DNA of 38,027 bases from Chloroflexi bacterium UBA4730 (GTDB taxonomy: Bacteria; Chloroflexota; Limnocylindria; P2-11E). The stretch lies in assembly GCA_002404155.1 (NCBI GenBank), contig DHJC01000054.1:35513-73539 (forward strand). Direction: 5' to 3'. Shown here piece by piece: positions 25,849 through 33,304 of this stretch. The notes beneath the pieces are model-generated. The model was not told the DNA's origin, did not search any database, and saw nothing but the letters and a program-made list of their open reading frames with translations. The first letter of the stretch is position 1. Every line of letters begins with the position of its first letter. The position numbers were made by a program, and so were the translations under genes.

Positions 25849-26955
25849 TCGCGGGGCGTACCGGCCTGCGACGCGGGTGGCTGCCCCACGACGGGGGGTG
25901 GCTGGTCATCGTCGGCCTCGCCGCAGGCGCGCCCTCGCGTTGGCAGCCATCACGGTGCTCATCGCCGAGCGCGGCATCCGGAGGAACTACGCGAGCTATG
26001 ACCTCTCCGCGTACGTCGAGGCGGCCCGCCGTCTGCGCGACGGCGCCCCGCTCTACCCGCAGCTAATCGATGGTGGCTACCGTCTTGGCAAGGTGAACCC
26101 TGTATCTGTATCCACCGCCGGTGGCGCTCCTGTTCACGCCGACGCTGCTTGTGTCCCTGCCCGTCGCAAGCACGATCTGGGGCATCACGCTGACGGCGCT
26201 CGTGGTTGCGGCCATGATCGCCACGGCGGTCGCGCCTGCGCGGCGGCCGCTCGCGGTCGCCATGTGCATCGGGGCGTTTCCGCTCCAGTGGGAGCTTGCG
26301 AACGGCAATCTGACCCTCGTCACGCTGGCGCTCGCGCTGCTCAACTGGCGCGCGCGGACGCGGTGGCGAGGATCAGCGGCGCTCGCCCTCGCGATGGGAC
26401 TGAAGCTCCTCGCCGTTCCGCGGCACTGCTCGCGGCCGTCGTTCTGGTCAGCTGGCCGTTGCTCGGCACTGCCTGGCTCGACTGGATCCGGCTGACCCAC
26501 CAGCTCGCGTCAGGACCGGAGACGCGCCCATACAACGTCGTACCGGATCTGCTGCGCACCGGCGCGGGACGCGCGCTACTGGTCGGCGCGACGCTCGTCG
26601 CGCTCGTGGTGGTGGGCTCGCTCGTGCAAGGGCGACGGCTCGCTCCCGCGCTCGGATTCTCCGCGGCGCTCGCCGCCGCACCCTACGTCTCGGCGTTCGT
26701 CTTCTACCCGTATGCGGTCCTCGTCCTGCCGGTCCTCGTGTGGATCGGTCTCGGTAACGCTCGGATCGCGGCGCGCCTGGCAGCGATCGCGTCATGGATC
26801 CTCATCGACCTCCAGGCCTCGACCCGGATATCGTGATCCCGAGCGCGCTCGTCGGGACCGCCGTTGCCGTTGGAGCGACGATCGCAATCGGCCTGGGCAC
26901 GCCGCTCCGGCCCCTCGATCCAGCCTCAGCGGCGAGGATCACGCCCGCGCGCTAG
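25845..26955 (+). pseudogene. Broken GT87-family glycosyltransferase with about four frameshifts
   Basis: Pieces of one GT87 enzyme lie in alternating frames: GWLPHDGGWLVIVGLAAG (from GTG 25845), then after a shift near 25930 ALALAAITVLIAERGIRRNY and YDLSAYVEAARRLRDGAPLY, then near 26098 LYLYPPPVALLFTPTLLV, FPLQWELANGNLTLVTLALA and ALAMGLKLLAV, then near 26415 SAALLAAVVLVSWPLLGTAW to SWILIDLQ, then near 26815 DPDIVIPSALVGTAVAVGA to TAG 26953-26955. Some 10-15 codons also seem lost at the third break. The last bases overlap the stop of the convergent Mrp gene. Confidence 0.85.
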
Positions 26956-27998
26956 ACCGGCTGCGGTGTCTTCTGCGCGACCGAGAGGAAGTTCGCCAAG
27001 AGCTCCTCGAATTCAGGCGCGACGTACTGCTCGATGCCGCCGGCATCGCAGAGCCGCGCGATCTCCGGGTCGATCGGGATGCGCGCGATGAGCGGCGCGT
27101 TCGCCGCGATGACGAGCTTCAATCCCTGCGACGGGCCGAACACCTCGTTGCGGGAGCCGTCCGGCATCGCCACGTAGGCCATGTTCTCGACGATGCCGAG
27201 GATGTCGCCGCCGAGCTGCTTGACCAGACGCACCGCCTTCGTGACGACCATCGTTGCGAGCGCCTGTGGCGTTGTCACGAGCACGACGCCCGCGATCGGC
27301 AGGGCTTGCATGACCGTGAGGGGCGCGTCGCTCGTTCCCGGTGGCAGATCGACGATCAGGTAGTCGAGCTCGCCCCACGCGACGTCGCTGAAGAACTGAC
27401 GGATCGCGCCGGACACCATCGGCCCGCGCCAGATGACGGCCTCCTCCTCGCCGGGGAGCAGGAGGTTCATCGACATGATGGGGATGCCGCCGCGCGAGAC
27501 CGAGGGCTTGAGCGTGTTCGGTCCGGCCACGCCCGGCTTCTCGCGAACGCCGAACATCCGCGGGATGCTCGGGCCGGTGATGTCGCCGTCGAGCACGCCG
27601 ACCGTGAACCCGCGCCGCTTCAGCCCGACGGCGAGCAGGCCGGCGACGAGCGACTTCCCCACGCCGCCCTTGCCCGACATCACCGCGATGACCTGCTTGA
27701 TGCCCTTCTGCTCGGCCATGCCCTTCACCCGCATACCGCCGCCGGACGCGACAGCCGTGGCTTCCGGAAGGCCGCTCGGGAGCTTGCCCGTCGCGGCGAA
27801 GACGTTGAGATCGCGGAGCAGCTCGTCCACGTTCACCCGCCCGCCGCCGTGACCGGTCGCGCCCTGCAGCACCGTTTCGCTCTTGCTGATCGCGCACGAC
27901 GCGCAGCCGAGCCCGTAGCGCGCGAAGATCCGGGCGGTGTCCGGCCAGCGTTCGGTAACGGAGGCGATGGTCATGTCGGGGGTGATCGCGTCGGCCAC
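26952..27998 (-). CDS. mrp: Mrp/ApbC-type P-loop ATPase with N-terminal DUF1858-like domain
   Basis: 348 aa from GTG 27998, which has AAGGAG 5 nt upstream. Residues 1-66 match the DUF1858 / hybrid-cluster-protein-associated redox-disulfide domain (ITPDMTIASVTERWPDTARI, YGLGCASCAIS with Cys32 and Cys35, VDELLRDLN). From about 100 comes an Mrp/NBP35 Fe-S carrier ATPase: VMSGKGGVGKS P-loop, DGDITGPSIPRMFG, IVDLPPGTSDAPLT. Where Mrp proteins normally carry the cluster-binding CxxC after ENM, this reads MAYVAMPDGSRNEVFG with no cysteine. Mrp proteins usually have an N-terminal MIP18 (DUF59) domain; here it is replaced. It probably handles Fe-S or another metal cofactor, with the CxxC supplied by the new domain (inference). 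Confidence 0.88.
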   Translation of the reverse strand: MADAITPDMTIASVTERWPDTARIFARYGLGCASCAISKSETVLQGATGHGGGRVNVDELLRDLNVFAATGKLPSGLPEATAVASGGGMRVKGMAEQKGIKQVIAVMSGKGGVGKSLVAGLLAVGLKRRGFTVGVLDGDITGPSIPRMFGVREKPGVAGPNTLKPSVSRGGIPIMSMNLLLPGEEEAVIWRGPMVSGAIRQFFSDVAWGELDYLIVDLPPGTSDAPLTVMQALPIAGVVLVTTPQALATMVVTKAVRLVKQLGGDILGIVENMAYVAMPDGSRNEVFGPSQGLKLVIAANAPLIARIPIDPEIARLCDAGGIEQYVAPEFEELLANFLSVAQKTPQPV

Positions 27999-28031
27999 GG
28001 GGGCTCCTTCAGGGATGGCTTGCTGATGATG

Positions 28032-28037
28032 AGTATA
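28032..28037 (-). promoter_or_regulatory. Probable -10 element of the mrp promoter
   Basis: TATACT on the minus strand, 33 nt upstream of the mrp start, leaving room for a Shine-Dalgarno leader. No good -35 is seen; the -35 region is covered by the tandem repeat at 28054-28075. Confidence 0.5.
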
Positions 28038-28053
28038 GGTGCGCAACCACCAT

Positions 28054-28075
28054 GTTTCTCGCGTGTTTCTCGCGT
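28054..28075 (-). repeat. Perfect 11-bp tandem repeat in the mrp -35 region
   Basis: GTTTCTCGCGT occurs twice in direct succession (28054-28064 and 28065-28075, plus-strand reading). One helical turn per copy, just upstream of TATACT, suggests a site for a regulator that binds cooperatively on one face of the DNA. No known consensus is recognised. Confidence 0.6.
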
Positions 28076-28101
28076 CCGGGGCCAATCGATGCGGCGTGAG
28101 G

Positions 28102-29052
28102 CTATCGAAGGGGCAGCTCGACGATGAAACGGACCGCCTTGGACGCCGCCTCTCGACGATGGTCGAGACGGCCGTGATGACCGAGGATGATCATCCGAGC
28201 GAGCTCGACGCCGATCCCGCCGCGGTCCTCAGCCGGCGTCGGCAGGAATGGGCCGATCCCGCCGGTGACCGTGAGCTTCGCGTAGCCGCCATCGCGGCGG
28301 AGGTCGATGCTCACGTCGGACGTCTTCGCGGTGGTGCGGGCCTCATCAATGAGCCCGCCGATCGCCTGACGTAACCGGGCCTCGTCGCCCTCCACAACGA
28401 AGCTGCCAGACGACAGCGTGATCGGGATGCGCGGACCCTTCTCGCTCGGACGGGTGCGCACTTCTTCCACGAGGGCGCCCAGGTCGACCGGGCGGTGCTG
28501 CATCCAGAGCTCGCCCGACTGGAGCTGACCGAGCGACACGAAGTCGCGGCTGAGGAACTCGAGGTCCTGCGCTCGGTCGACCAACGGCTGCAGCTCGCTC
28601 GCGGTCGCGCCACCAGCGCCCTGCAGTGCCCGCAGGCCGTCGGCGAGATCGCGACCTGGACCGGCGAGCTCGTGCTCGACCACGCGCATGAAATGTGAGC
28701 GCTCGCGATCGAGCGTCCGCAACCGCTCGCGCTCGCGACGGACCATGTCCACCAGCCAGGCGGCTAGGAGGAAGAGAAGCAAGCGGCTCGACGCGTTCCA
28801 GGCGATGGGTCCGATCGCGCCCGCACGGCGCTCGATGATGTCGGCGAAGAACCACGCGAAGCCGGATGCGAGGGCGACCGCCATCCCCGGCCAGCGGCCG
28901 AGGAGCCACGCCGCCGGCACGACCGCGAGGAGGTAGAAGAAGCCGAAGCCGTAGTCGGGTCCGGTCGAGAGGTCGACGGCGCCGACAAGCACGACGACCA
29001 GGAGCCAGAACAGGGTGCCGATCACGATGTTGGATCGGATGATCGCTGGCAT
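28102..29052 (-). CDS. Membrane sensor histidine kinase with degenerate ATPase motifs
   Basis: 316 aa from ATG 29052 (ATG 29088 would add 12). Three to four N-terminal membrane helices (SNIVIGTLFWLLVVVLVGAV onward) lead into a HisKA-like helix with HFMRVVEHELAGPGRDLADG. The ATPase half is worn: the N box reads GGLIDEARTTAK without the Asn, the G1 box reads TVTGGIGPF instead of DxGxG, while RGGIGVELARMIILGHHG keeps a G2-like pattern. No response regulator is adjacent; mrp lies downstream on the same strand. It may be inactive or a signalling adaptor. The start is uncertain: AGGA lies 8 nt before ATG 29052. Confidence 0.65.
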   Translation of the reverse strand: MPAIIRSNIVIGTLFWLLVVVLVGAVDLSTGPDYGFGFFYLLAVVPAAWLLGRWPGMAVALASGFAWFFADIIERRAGAIGPIAWNASSRLLLFLLAAWLVDMVRRERERLRTLDRERSHFMRVVEHELAGPGRDLADGLRALQGAGGATASELQPLVDRAQDLEFLSRDFVSLGQLQSGELWMQHRPVDLGALVEEVRTRPSEKGPRIPITLSSGSFVVEGDEARLRQAIGGLIDEARTTAKTSDVSIDLRRDGGYAKLTVTGGIGPFLPTPAEDRGGIGVELARMIILGHHGRLDHRREAASKAVRFIVELPLR

Positions 29053-29124
29053 ATGACAATCCTGACCTGCTGGACCCTTCTCGCACATCCGCCAAACGGA
29101 TGAGGAAAAGGGGTCTCCGCCGGG

Positions 29125-29847
29125 CTAAATGCCGCTGACCAGCCGGGTGACGGCGAAGATGAATGCCGCGCCCGCGACCGTCCCGGCCATGACCTGGTCC
29201 CCCCGGCCCTTGCGATGCGCCTCCGGCAGGAGCTCGGCTGCACCGACGTAGAGGAAGAACCCGACGAACAGCCCAAGGATCGCGCCGAGGACCGGGCCCT
29301 CGATCGTGAGGAACAGCGCGACCACCGCGCCGATGACCGGCGCACCGGCGTCGATCAGCAGCCAGCGGAAGGCCGTCGCGCGTGTCGCGTCGTTCGCGAG
29401 GAGCACGCTGACCGTGGCGATGCCGTCAGAGAAGTCGTGCAGGACGACGACGGTCGCGACGATGATCCCCAGCTCCACGCTCGCGTGGAACGACGCGCCC
29501 ACCGCGACACCGTCCAGAAAGCTGTGGACGGACATGCCGCCGGCGCCGAGCGCGCCGACCTGCTCGTGACGCTCGACCGGGTGGCCGGCCTCGTGTCCGA
29601 CGTGCAACAGGGTGATGCGCTCGAGGAGGTAGAACGCCAGGAAGCCGATGCCGGCGAACAGCATCGCGTCGTCCAGTGAGCCGATCGCGCGCGCCGACTC
29701 GGGCGCCAGGTCGAAGAACGCCGCGCCGATGCGGACACCGGCGCCCAACGCGATGATCAGCCCGAGCTGCTTGGTGCTGCGTAAGGCGACCAGTCCGCCC
29801 ACGAGCGTTGAGACGAACGTCGCGGCGACGACTGCGAAGACGGTCAT
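29125..29847 (-). CDS. ZIP-family divalent metal transporter
   Basis: 240 aa with about eight helices. Metal-path motifs are VHSFLDGVAVGAS (TM4) and LHDFSDGIATVSVL (TM5, where HExPEG is more usual), and a His-rich loop (HVGHEAGHPVERHEQ) lies between TM3 and TM4 as in the family. It imports Zn2+ or a similar ion into the cytoplasm. It diverges from a Fur-family gene across two TGA-N9-TCA palindromes, so Zur-like repression by metal is the likely control. The frame is intact and the length normal. Confidence 0.85.
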   Translation of the reverse strand: MTVFAVVAATFVSTLVGGLVALRSTKQLGLIIALGAGVRIGAAFFDLAPESARAIGSLDDAMLFAGIGFLAFYLLERITLLHVGHEAGHPVERHEQVGALGAGGMSVHSFLDGVAVGASFHASVELGIIVATVVVLHDFSDGIATVSVLLANDATRATAFRWLLIDAGAPVIGAVVALFLTIEGPVLGAILGLFVGFFLYVGAAELLPEAHRKGRGDQVMAGTVAGAAFIFAVTRLVSGI

Positions 29848-29855
29848 CCAGCGGC

Positions 29856-29902
29856 TCTCATGAGATTGGGTCTCAACCTAGGGAACCTGAGACCGAGTGT
29901 CA
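29856..29902. promoter_or_regulatory. Two Fur/Zur-type operators between ZIP and Fur-family genes
   Basis: TGAGATTGGGTCTCA (29861-29875) and TGAGACCGAGTGTCA (29888-29902) are 15-bp sites of the form TGA-N9-TCA, 27 bp apart and matching at 11 of 15 positions. TCTCATGAGA (29856-29865) adds another half-site toward the ZIP gene. The second site lies just before the -10-like TATCCT (29909-29914) of the Fur-family gene. The layout suits autoregulation plus repression of the transporter. Confidence 0.65.
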
Positions 29903-29908
29903 AACAGC

Positions 29909-29914
29909 TATCCT
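29909..29914 (+). promoter_or_regulatory. Probable -10 element, leaderless Fur-family gene
   Basis: TATCCT followed by 6 nt and GTG at 29921, with no Shine-Dalgarno between; it sits directly after the second operator. Confidence 0.45.
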
Positions 29915-29920
29915 TGCGCG

Positions 29921-30349
29921 GTGAAGGCCACGGAGATCCCGGAGCGCATGAGCTCGCGGGGTCGGCGGCTGACCCGGCAGCGCGTGCTCGTCGCCGAGGC
30001 CCTCGCGTCCGCGAAGCGCGCGCTCAGCGCGCAGGAGCTCTACGAGCGGATCAAGACGAGCCATCCGACGCTCGGACGGGCCACGGTATACCGCGCGCTC
30101 GAGGCGCAGGTCCAGGACGGGATGGCCAGCCGGTTCGAGCGCGACGGGCACGTCTCCGCGTACATCGCGTGCGACGCCGAGCATCACCACCACCTCGTAT
30201 GCACGCGCTGCCAGCGCGTTCTGGACCTCGACGAGACCGTCGTCGCGCCGCTGCTGTCGTCCGTCGGCCGGCGCCACGAGTTCCAGGTCGACCACGCCGC
30301 CCTCGACTTCTACGGGCTGTGCCGACGCTGCCGCCGAAAACGGCCCTAG
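29921..30349 (+). CDS. Fur-family metalloregulator, Zur-like
   Basis: 142 aa from GTG 29921 (GTG 29897 would add eight residues but lies inside the operator). The winged helix is LTRQRVLVAEALASAKRALS, HPTLGRATVYRALEAQVQDG. Metal-binding features are YIACDAEHHHHLVCTRCQRV and the C-terminal CRRCRR, giving the two CxxC pairs of the structural Zn site plus His-rich regulatory ligands. It is divergent from the ZIP transporter, so zinc sensing (Zur) is the best guess; manganese or iron cannot be excluded. Confidence 0.85.
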   Translation: MKATEIPERMSSRGRRLTRQRVLVAEALASAKRALSAQELYERIKTSHPTLGRATVYRALEAQVQDGMASRFERDGHVSAYIACDAEHHHHLVCTRCQRVLDLDETVVAPLLSSVGRRHEFQVDHAALDFYGLCRRCRRKRP

Positions 30350-30367
30350 TCGTTCGCGCGAGCTCCG

Positions 30368-31468
30368 CTAGACCGCGGGACGTCTCCGATCGGCGAGCAC
30401 CACCGCGACGGCGGTCGTGATCGGGACACAGAGCACGAGCCCGATGCTCGCGACGAGGACCGCGATGATCGAGCCGACGATGGTCTCGCTGTTCGCGGAG
30501 AGGGAGAGCGGGACGTTCCCCAGCGAGAGCAGCACGATGAGCGGCATCGCACCGCCGAAGTACGCGAGCGCGAGCGTATTGACGAGCGAGCCGATGTGAT
30601 CGCGACCGACATTCAACGCGCTCGCGTAGAGGCGCGGCCCGCGCATCTCGTCGTGCGCCGCGGCGAGCTCGAACGTCGCCGAGGCCTGGCCGATCCCCAT
30701 GTCGACGAGTGCGCCGAGCGAGCCCACGACGATGCCCGCGAGCACGAGGCGGTGGAGGTCGATGCGACCCGCCGAGCCGACGGCGAGGAACACCGCCTCC
30801 TCGGAGCCAAGGCCGGTGATGTGAGCGACCGACAAGGTCAGCGCCGCGAGCGCCACGACGATGAGCAGACAGGCGGTAGTACCCACCAGGGCCGCCACGC
30901 TCTTGCGGTTGAACCCGTGGACCACGAAGACGGCGACGACGAGCACGGCGAGCGCGCCGGCCAGCGTCGCGATGAGCGGGTCCTCGCCGCGCTGCACCGC
31001 GGGGACGATCGCGAGGAGGAAGACCGCGACGCTGCCGGCCAGCCCGGCGAGCGAAGCGAGGCCCTTCCAGCGCGCGACCGCGACGAGCGCGACGACGAGG
31101 ACGACGACGAATGGGAGGAGTGATGGGAGGCGCACCACGTCCTCGATGGCGTACTCGCGCGTGTCGTTGTCGCCACGGTGCTGCGACACGAGGACGTGAT
31201 CGCCGGGTCGCAGCAGGCCATTGGAGTTAAGGGCGACGCGACCGCCCCACTCGAGGGTCACGTGATCGCCGCGGTACAGGCTGCCGTCGAGCTGGATCTC
31301 GACCGTCTGGAACGGCTGACCCGGAAGGCCCGGCTGCCCCGCCGCCCGCGTACTCTGCGACACGACGCGTACGACGTGCGCATCGATGACGCTCGAGGCC
31401 TGTCCGGTGTTCCAGTCGCCGCAGGCTCCGAGCACGAACGCCGCGACGAGAACGGCGATCCAGCGCAT
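30368..31468 (-). CDS. YibE/F-like membrane lipoprotein
   Basis: 366 aa from ATG 31468, 2 nt after the TSUP stop. The N-terminus MRWIAVLVAAFVLGACGDW carries a lipobox (LGAC, Cys16), so it is probably lipidated outside the membrane. An extracytoplasmic beta domain (about 25-110) with VEIQLDGSLYRGDHVTLEWG is followed by about eight helices with YibE/F landmarks (VHGFNRKSVAALVGTTACLL, LVLAGIVVGSLGALVDMGIG, ASALNVGRDHIGSLVNTLAL). The family function is unknown; many members are permease-like. It is third in an operon with NiCoT and TSUP transporters. Confidence 0.85.
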   Translation of the reverse strand: MRWIAVLVAAFVLGACGDWNTGQASSVIDAHVVRVVSQSTRAAGQPGLPGQPFQTVEIQLDGSLYRGDHVTLEWGGRVALNSNGLLRPGDHVLVSQHRGDNDTREYAIEDVVRLPSLLPFVVVLVVALVAVARWKGLASLAGLAGSVAVFLLAIVPAVQRGEDPLIATLAGALAVLVVAVFVVHGFNRKSVAALVGTTACLLIVVALAALTLSVAHITGLGSEEAVFLAVGSAGRIDLHRLVLAGIVVGSLGALVDMGIGQASATFELAAAHDEMRGPRLYASALNVGRDHIGSLVNTLALAYFGGAMPLIVLLSLGNVPLSLSANSETIVGSIIAVLVASIGLVLCVPITTAVAVVLADRRRPAV

Positions 31469-31470
31469 CG

Positions 31471-32298
31471 CTAGATCCCCAGCAGGCCTTGGGCCGCAAG
31501 CCGCAGCGCAACGATCACCAAGGCCGCCGCGAGGAGGCGCACGATGATGGCGCCACGTACCCGGGTGGACAGGCGCGCTCCGATCTGCGCACCCACGACG
31601 GCTCCGGCCGCGAGGTAGACGGCCCGCGGCCACACGTCCACCAGATCCCCGGCCGCGATGTGCGTGATCGTGCCCACCGTCGCCATGATCGCGAGGACGA
31701 AGTGCGATGTCGCGGTCGCGATGTGGACCGGGAAGCCGAGCACCGCGATGAGCACGGGCACGTGGATGAATCCGCCGCCGATCCCGAGAAGGCTCGAGGC
31801 GAACCCGACGACGAACGAGATCGCGATGCCTAGCGGCAGCTCCACGTGATAGCGATGCACGGTCCCTTGCGCATCGACGAGCTCACGGGGGATCCGGCCC
31901 CACGCGCGCCCTTCGGGCGCGGGCGGACCCTCATCGGGACGGGTCCGGATGACGAGCACCGCGAGCGCGAGGAGCACCGCGGCGAACGCCGTGTCGAACG
32001 GCCCGCGCGGGATCGCGCGTGCGAGGAGCGCGCCGGCAACGCTGCCGGGCAACGTCGCGACGGCGAACGCCAGGCCGGAGCGCAGGTCGATGCGCCGCTG
32101 GCGGCCGTACGCGATCGCGCCGCTCGTCGCGTTGGCCGCGACGACGGCGAGCGACGTCGCCGTCAGCGTGCCGGTGGGCTCGTGCGGGAAGAGGAGTGCG
32201 AGGACCGGAAGAAGGATGAAGCCGCCGCCCGCGCCGATGAGCGTGCCGAAGGTCCCGATGCCGATCCCGAGCGCGACGAATCCGGCCGCGGTGAGCAC
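31471..32298 (-). CDS. TSUP (TauE/SafE) family transporter
   Basis: 275 aa from GTG 32298 (22 nt after the NiCoT stop), with about eight helices and two family repeats: GTFGTLIGAGGGFILLPVLA and SLLGIGGGFIHVPVLIAVLG. Family members move sulfite, sulfoacetate or other small organo-sulfur anions, and some members are linked to metals. Here the context (NiCoT upstream, YibE downstream, Fur-family gene divergent) hints at a metal- or sulfur-related export role, which is inference only. Confidence 0.85.
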   Translation of the reverse strand: MLTAAGFVALGIGIGTFGTLIGAGGGFILLPVLALLFPHEPTGTLTATSLAVVAANATSGAIAYGRQRRIDLRSGLAFAVATLPGSVAGALLARAIPRGPFDTAFAAVLLALAVLVIRTRPDEGPPAPEGRAWGRIPRELVDAQGTVHRYHVELPLGIAISFVVGFASSLLGIGGGFIHVPVLIAVLGFPVHIATATSHFVLAIMATVGTITHIAAGDLVDVWPRAVYLAAGAVVGAQIGARLSTRVRGAIIVRLLAAALVIVALRLAAQGLLGI

Positions 32299-32320
32299 TC
32301 CGGCGAGTATGGGCGCCCGC

Positions 32321-33229
32321 TCAGCCGCGTGGGCCGAACAGCAGCTCCTGCAGATCGGGCAACGCCGTCCCGAGCCCGGCGATGAAGAACAGTCCGATGA
32401 CCAGGCTCGACACGCCGGCGACCGCGCCGACGATCACGTAGAGGGTCCGCAGGCGCTGCGCCCCGATGAACCCGGTCGCGCTCGTGACCGCCACCAGCGT
32501 GTTGCTGATCAGCAGCCCGACGATGAACGCGGCGAGGATGACGATCCCCTGCGCGCCCGTGACGCCGGCGATGCCCGCGAGGAGCAATGCTTGCGAGCCG
32601 GTCTCCGCACCGACGCCGTGGATCATCCCGACGCCGAACGCGGTCTTCGGACCGTACTGCGAGGCGTGCGCGATGGGTTCGTGCTGGTGGCCGTGGATCC
32701 GCGCCTGCAGCCGGTCCCAGGCGTAGCGCACGCCGTCGAAGACGAGCATCCAGCGGCTCCGCATCCGGAACTCGCCGCTCCCGCGTACGTACTGCACCAC
32801 CGAGATGAGGACCCAGATGCCGAGCAGCACGAGCGTGACGCCCACGACGCGCTCGAGCACCGGGTCGACCCATCCCGGGAGCACCGCGCCGACGACGAGG
32901 GCGAGGATGCCCAGCACGAGGACGACGCTGGCGTGACCCAGGGCGTAGAGGCTCGCGAGGCCGATCGCGTGCCGCTGCTCGTGCGCGAAGCGCGACTCCG
33001 TGAGGACGTGGAACGCGCCGGCGTCCGTGTGCGAATGACCGTGCTCGGCCGGCCCGACCTCATGCGCGTGCGGCGGCATGGGCGCGATGGCCGGGACATC
33101 CTCATCCGCATGCGATGCCGTCGTGGTGCTGGTGATGTCGGTGATCGCGGCGATGTGGTCCCAATCGAAGCCATGCCGGAAACCCAGCACCGCCATTCCC
33201 GCGAGCAGGCCGAGGATCCCGAGGTCCAC
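32321..33229 (-). CDS. NiCoT-like nickel/cobalt transporter
   Basis: 302 aa from GTG 33229. The NiCoT signature H-x4-DH is GFRHGFDWDHIAAITDI (His19 to His25). A His-rich loop (HADEDV, PPHAHEVGPAEHGHSHTD) follows, and further on FGVGMIHGVGAETGSQALLL resembles the second conserved motif. About seven to eight helices. It imports Ni2+ or Co2+; cobalt would feed cobalamin for the B12-dependent reductase NrdJ. The longer frame to 33829 runs antisense through the Fur-family gene and is rejected. TAGGCT lies 8 nt before the GTG, abutting the palindrome at 33244-33286. Confidence 0.88.
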   Translation of the reverse strand: MDLGILGLLAGMAVLGFRHGFDWDHIAAITDITSTTTASHADEDVPAIAPMPPHAHEVGPAEHGHSHTDAGAFHVLTESRFAHEQRHAIGLASLYALGHASVVLVLGILALVVGAVLPGWVDPVLERVVGVTLVLLGIWVLISVVQYVRGSGEFRMRSRWMLVFDGVRYAWDRLQARIHGHQHEPIAHASQYGPKTAFGVGMIHGVGAETGSQALLLAGIAGVTGAQGIVILAAFIVGLLISNTLVAVTSATGFIGAQRLRTLYVIVGAVAGVSSLVIGLFFIAGLGTALPDLQELLFGPRG

Positions 33230-33237
33230 TGGGCGCG

Positions 33238-33243
33238 AGCCTA
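33238..33243 (-). promoter_or_regulatory. Probable -10 element for NiCoT operon
   Basis: TAGGCT on the minus strand, 8 nt before the GTG at 33229; the same hexamer serves the flippase gene. The operator at 33244-33286 covers the -35 position. Confidence 0.45.
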
Positions 33244-33286
33244 TCGCGAAGCGTCGCAATAAGGTGCTGTTGCGATACGTTCGCGA
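33244..33286. promoter_or_regulatory. TTGCGA-type nested palindrome between NiCoT and Fur-family genes
   Basis: Four half-sites are arranged symmetrically: TCGCGA (33244-33249), TCGCAA (33254-33259), TTGCGA (33270-33275) and TCGCGA (33281-33286). The inner pair is separated by 10 bp. The block fits between the -10-like hexamers of the two divergent genes, so one bound regulator could control both directions. The TTGC/GCAA half-sites recall nickel-responsive Nur boxes (TTGC-containing arms), but spacing differs. Confidence 0.6.
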
Positions 33287-33304
33287 TTGGGTCACCCTTG
33301 CGTC

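Noticed and set aside
17003..26955. Programmed frameshifting or stop read-through as the reason for the many broken genes
   Set aside because: Lesions include deletions, a 17-bp duplication and different stop codons at unrelated sites, which fits decay rather than recoding.
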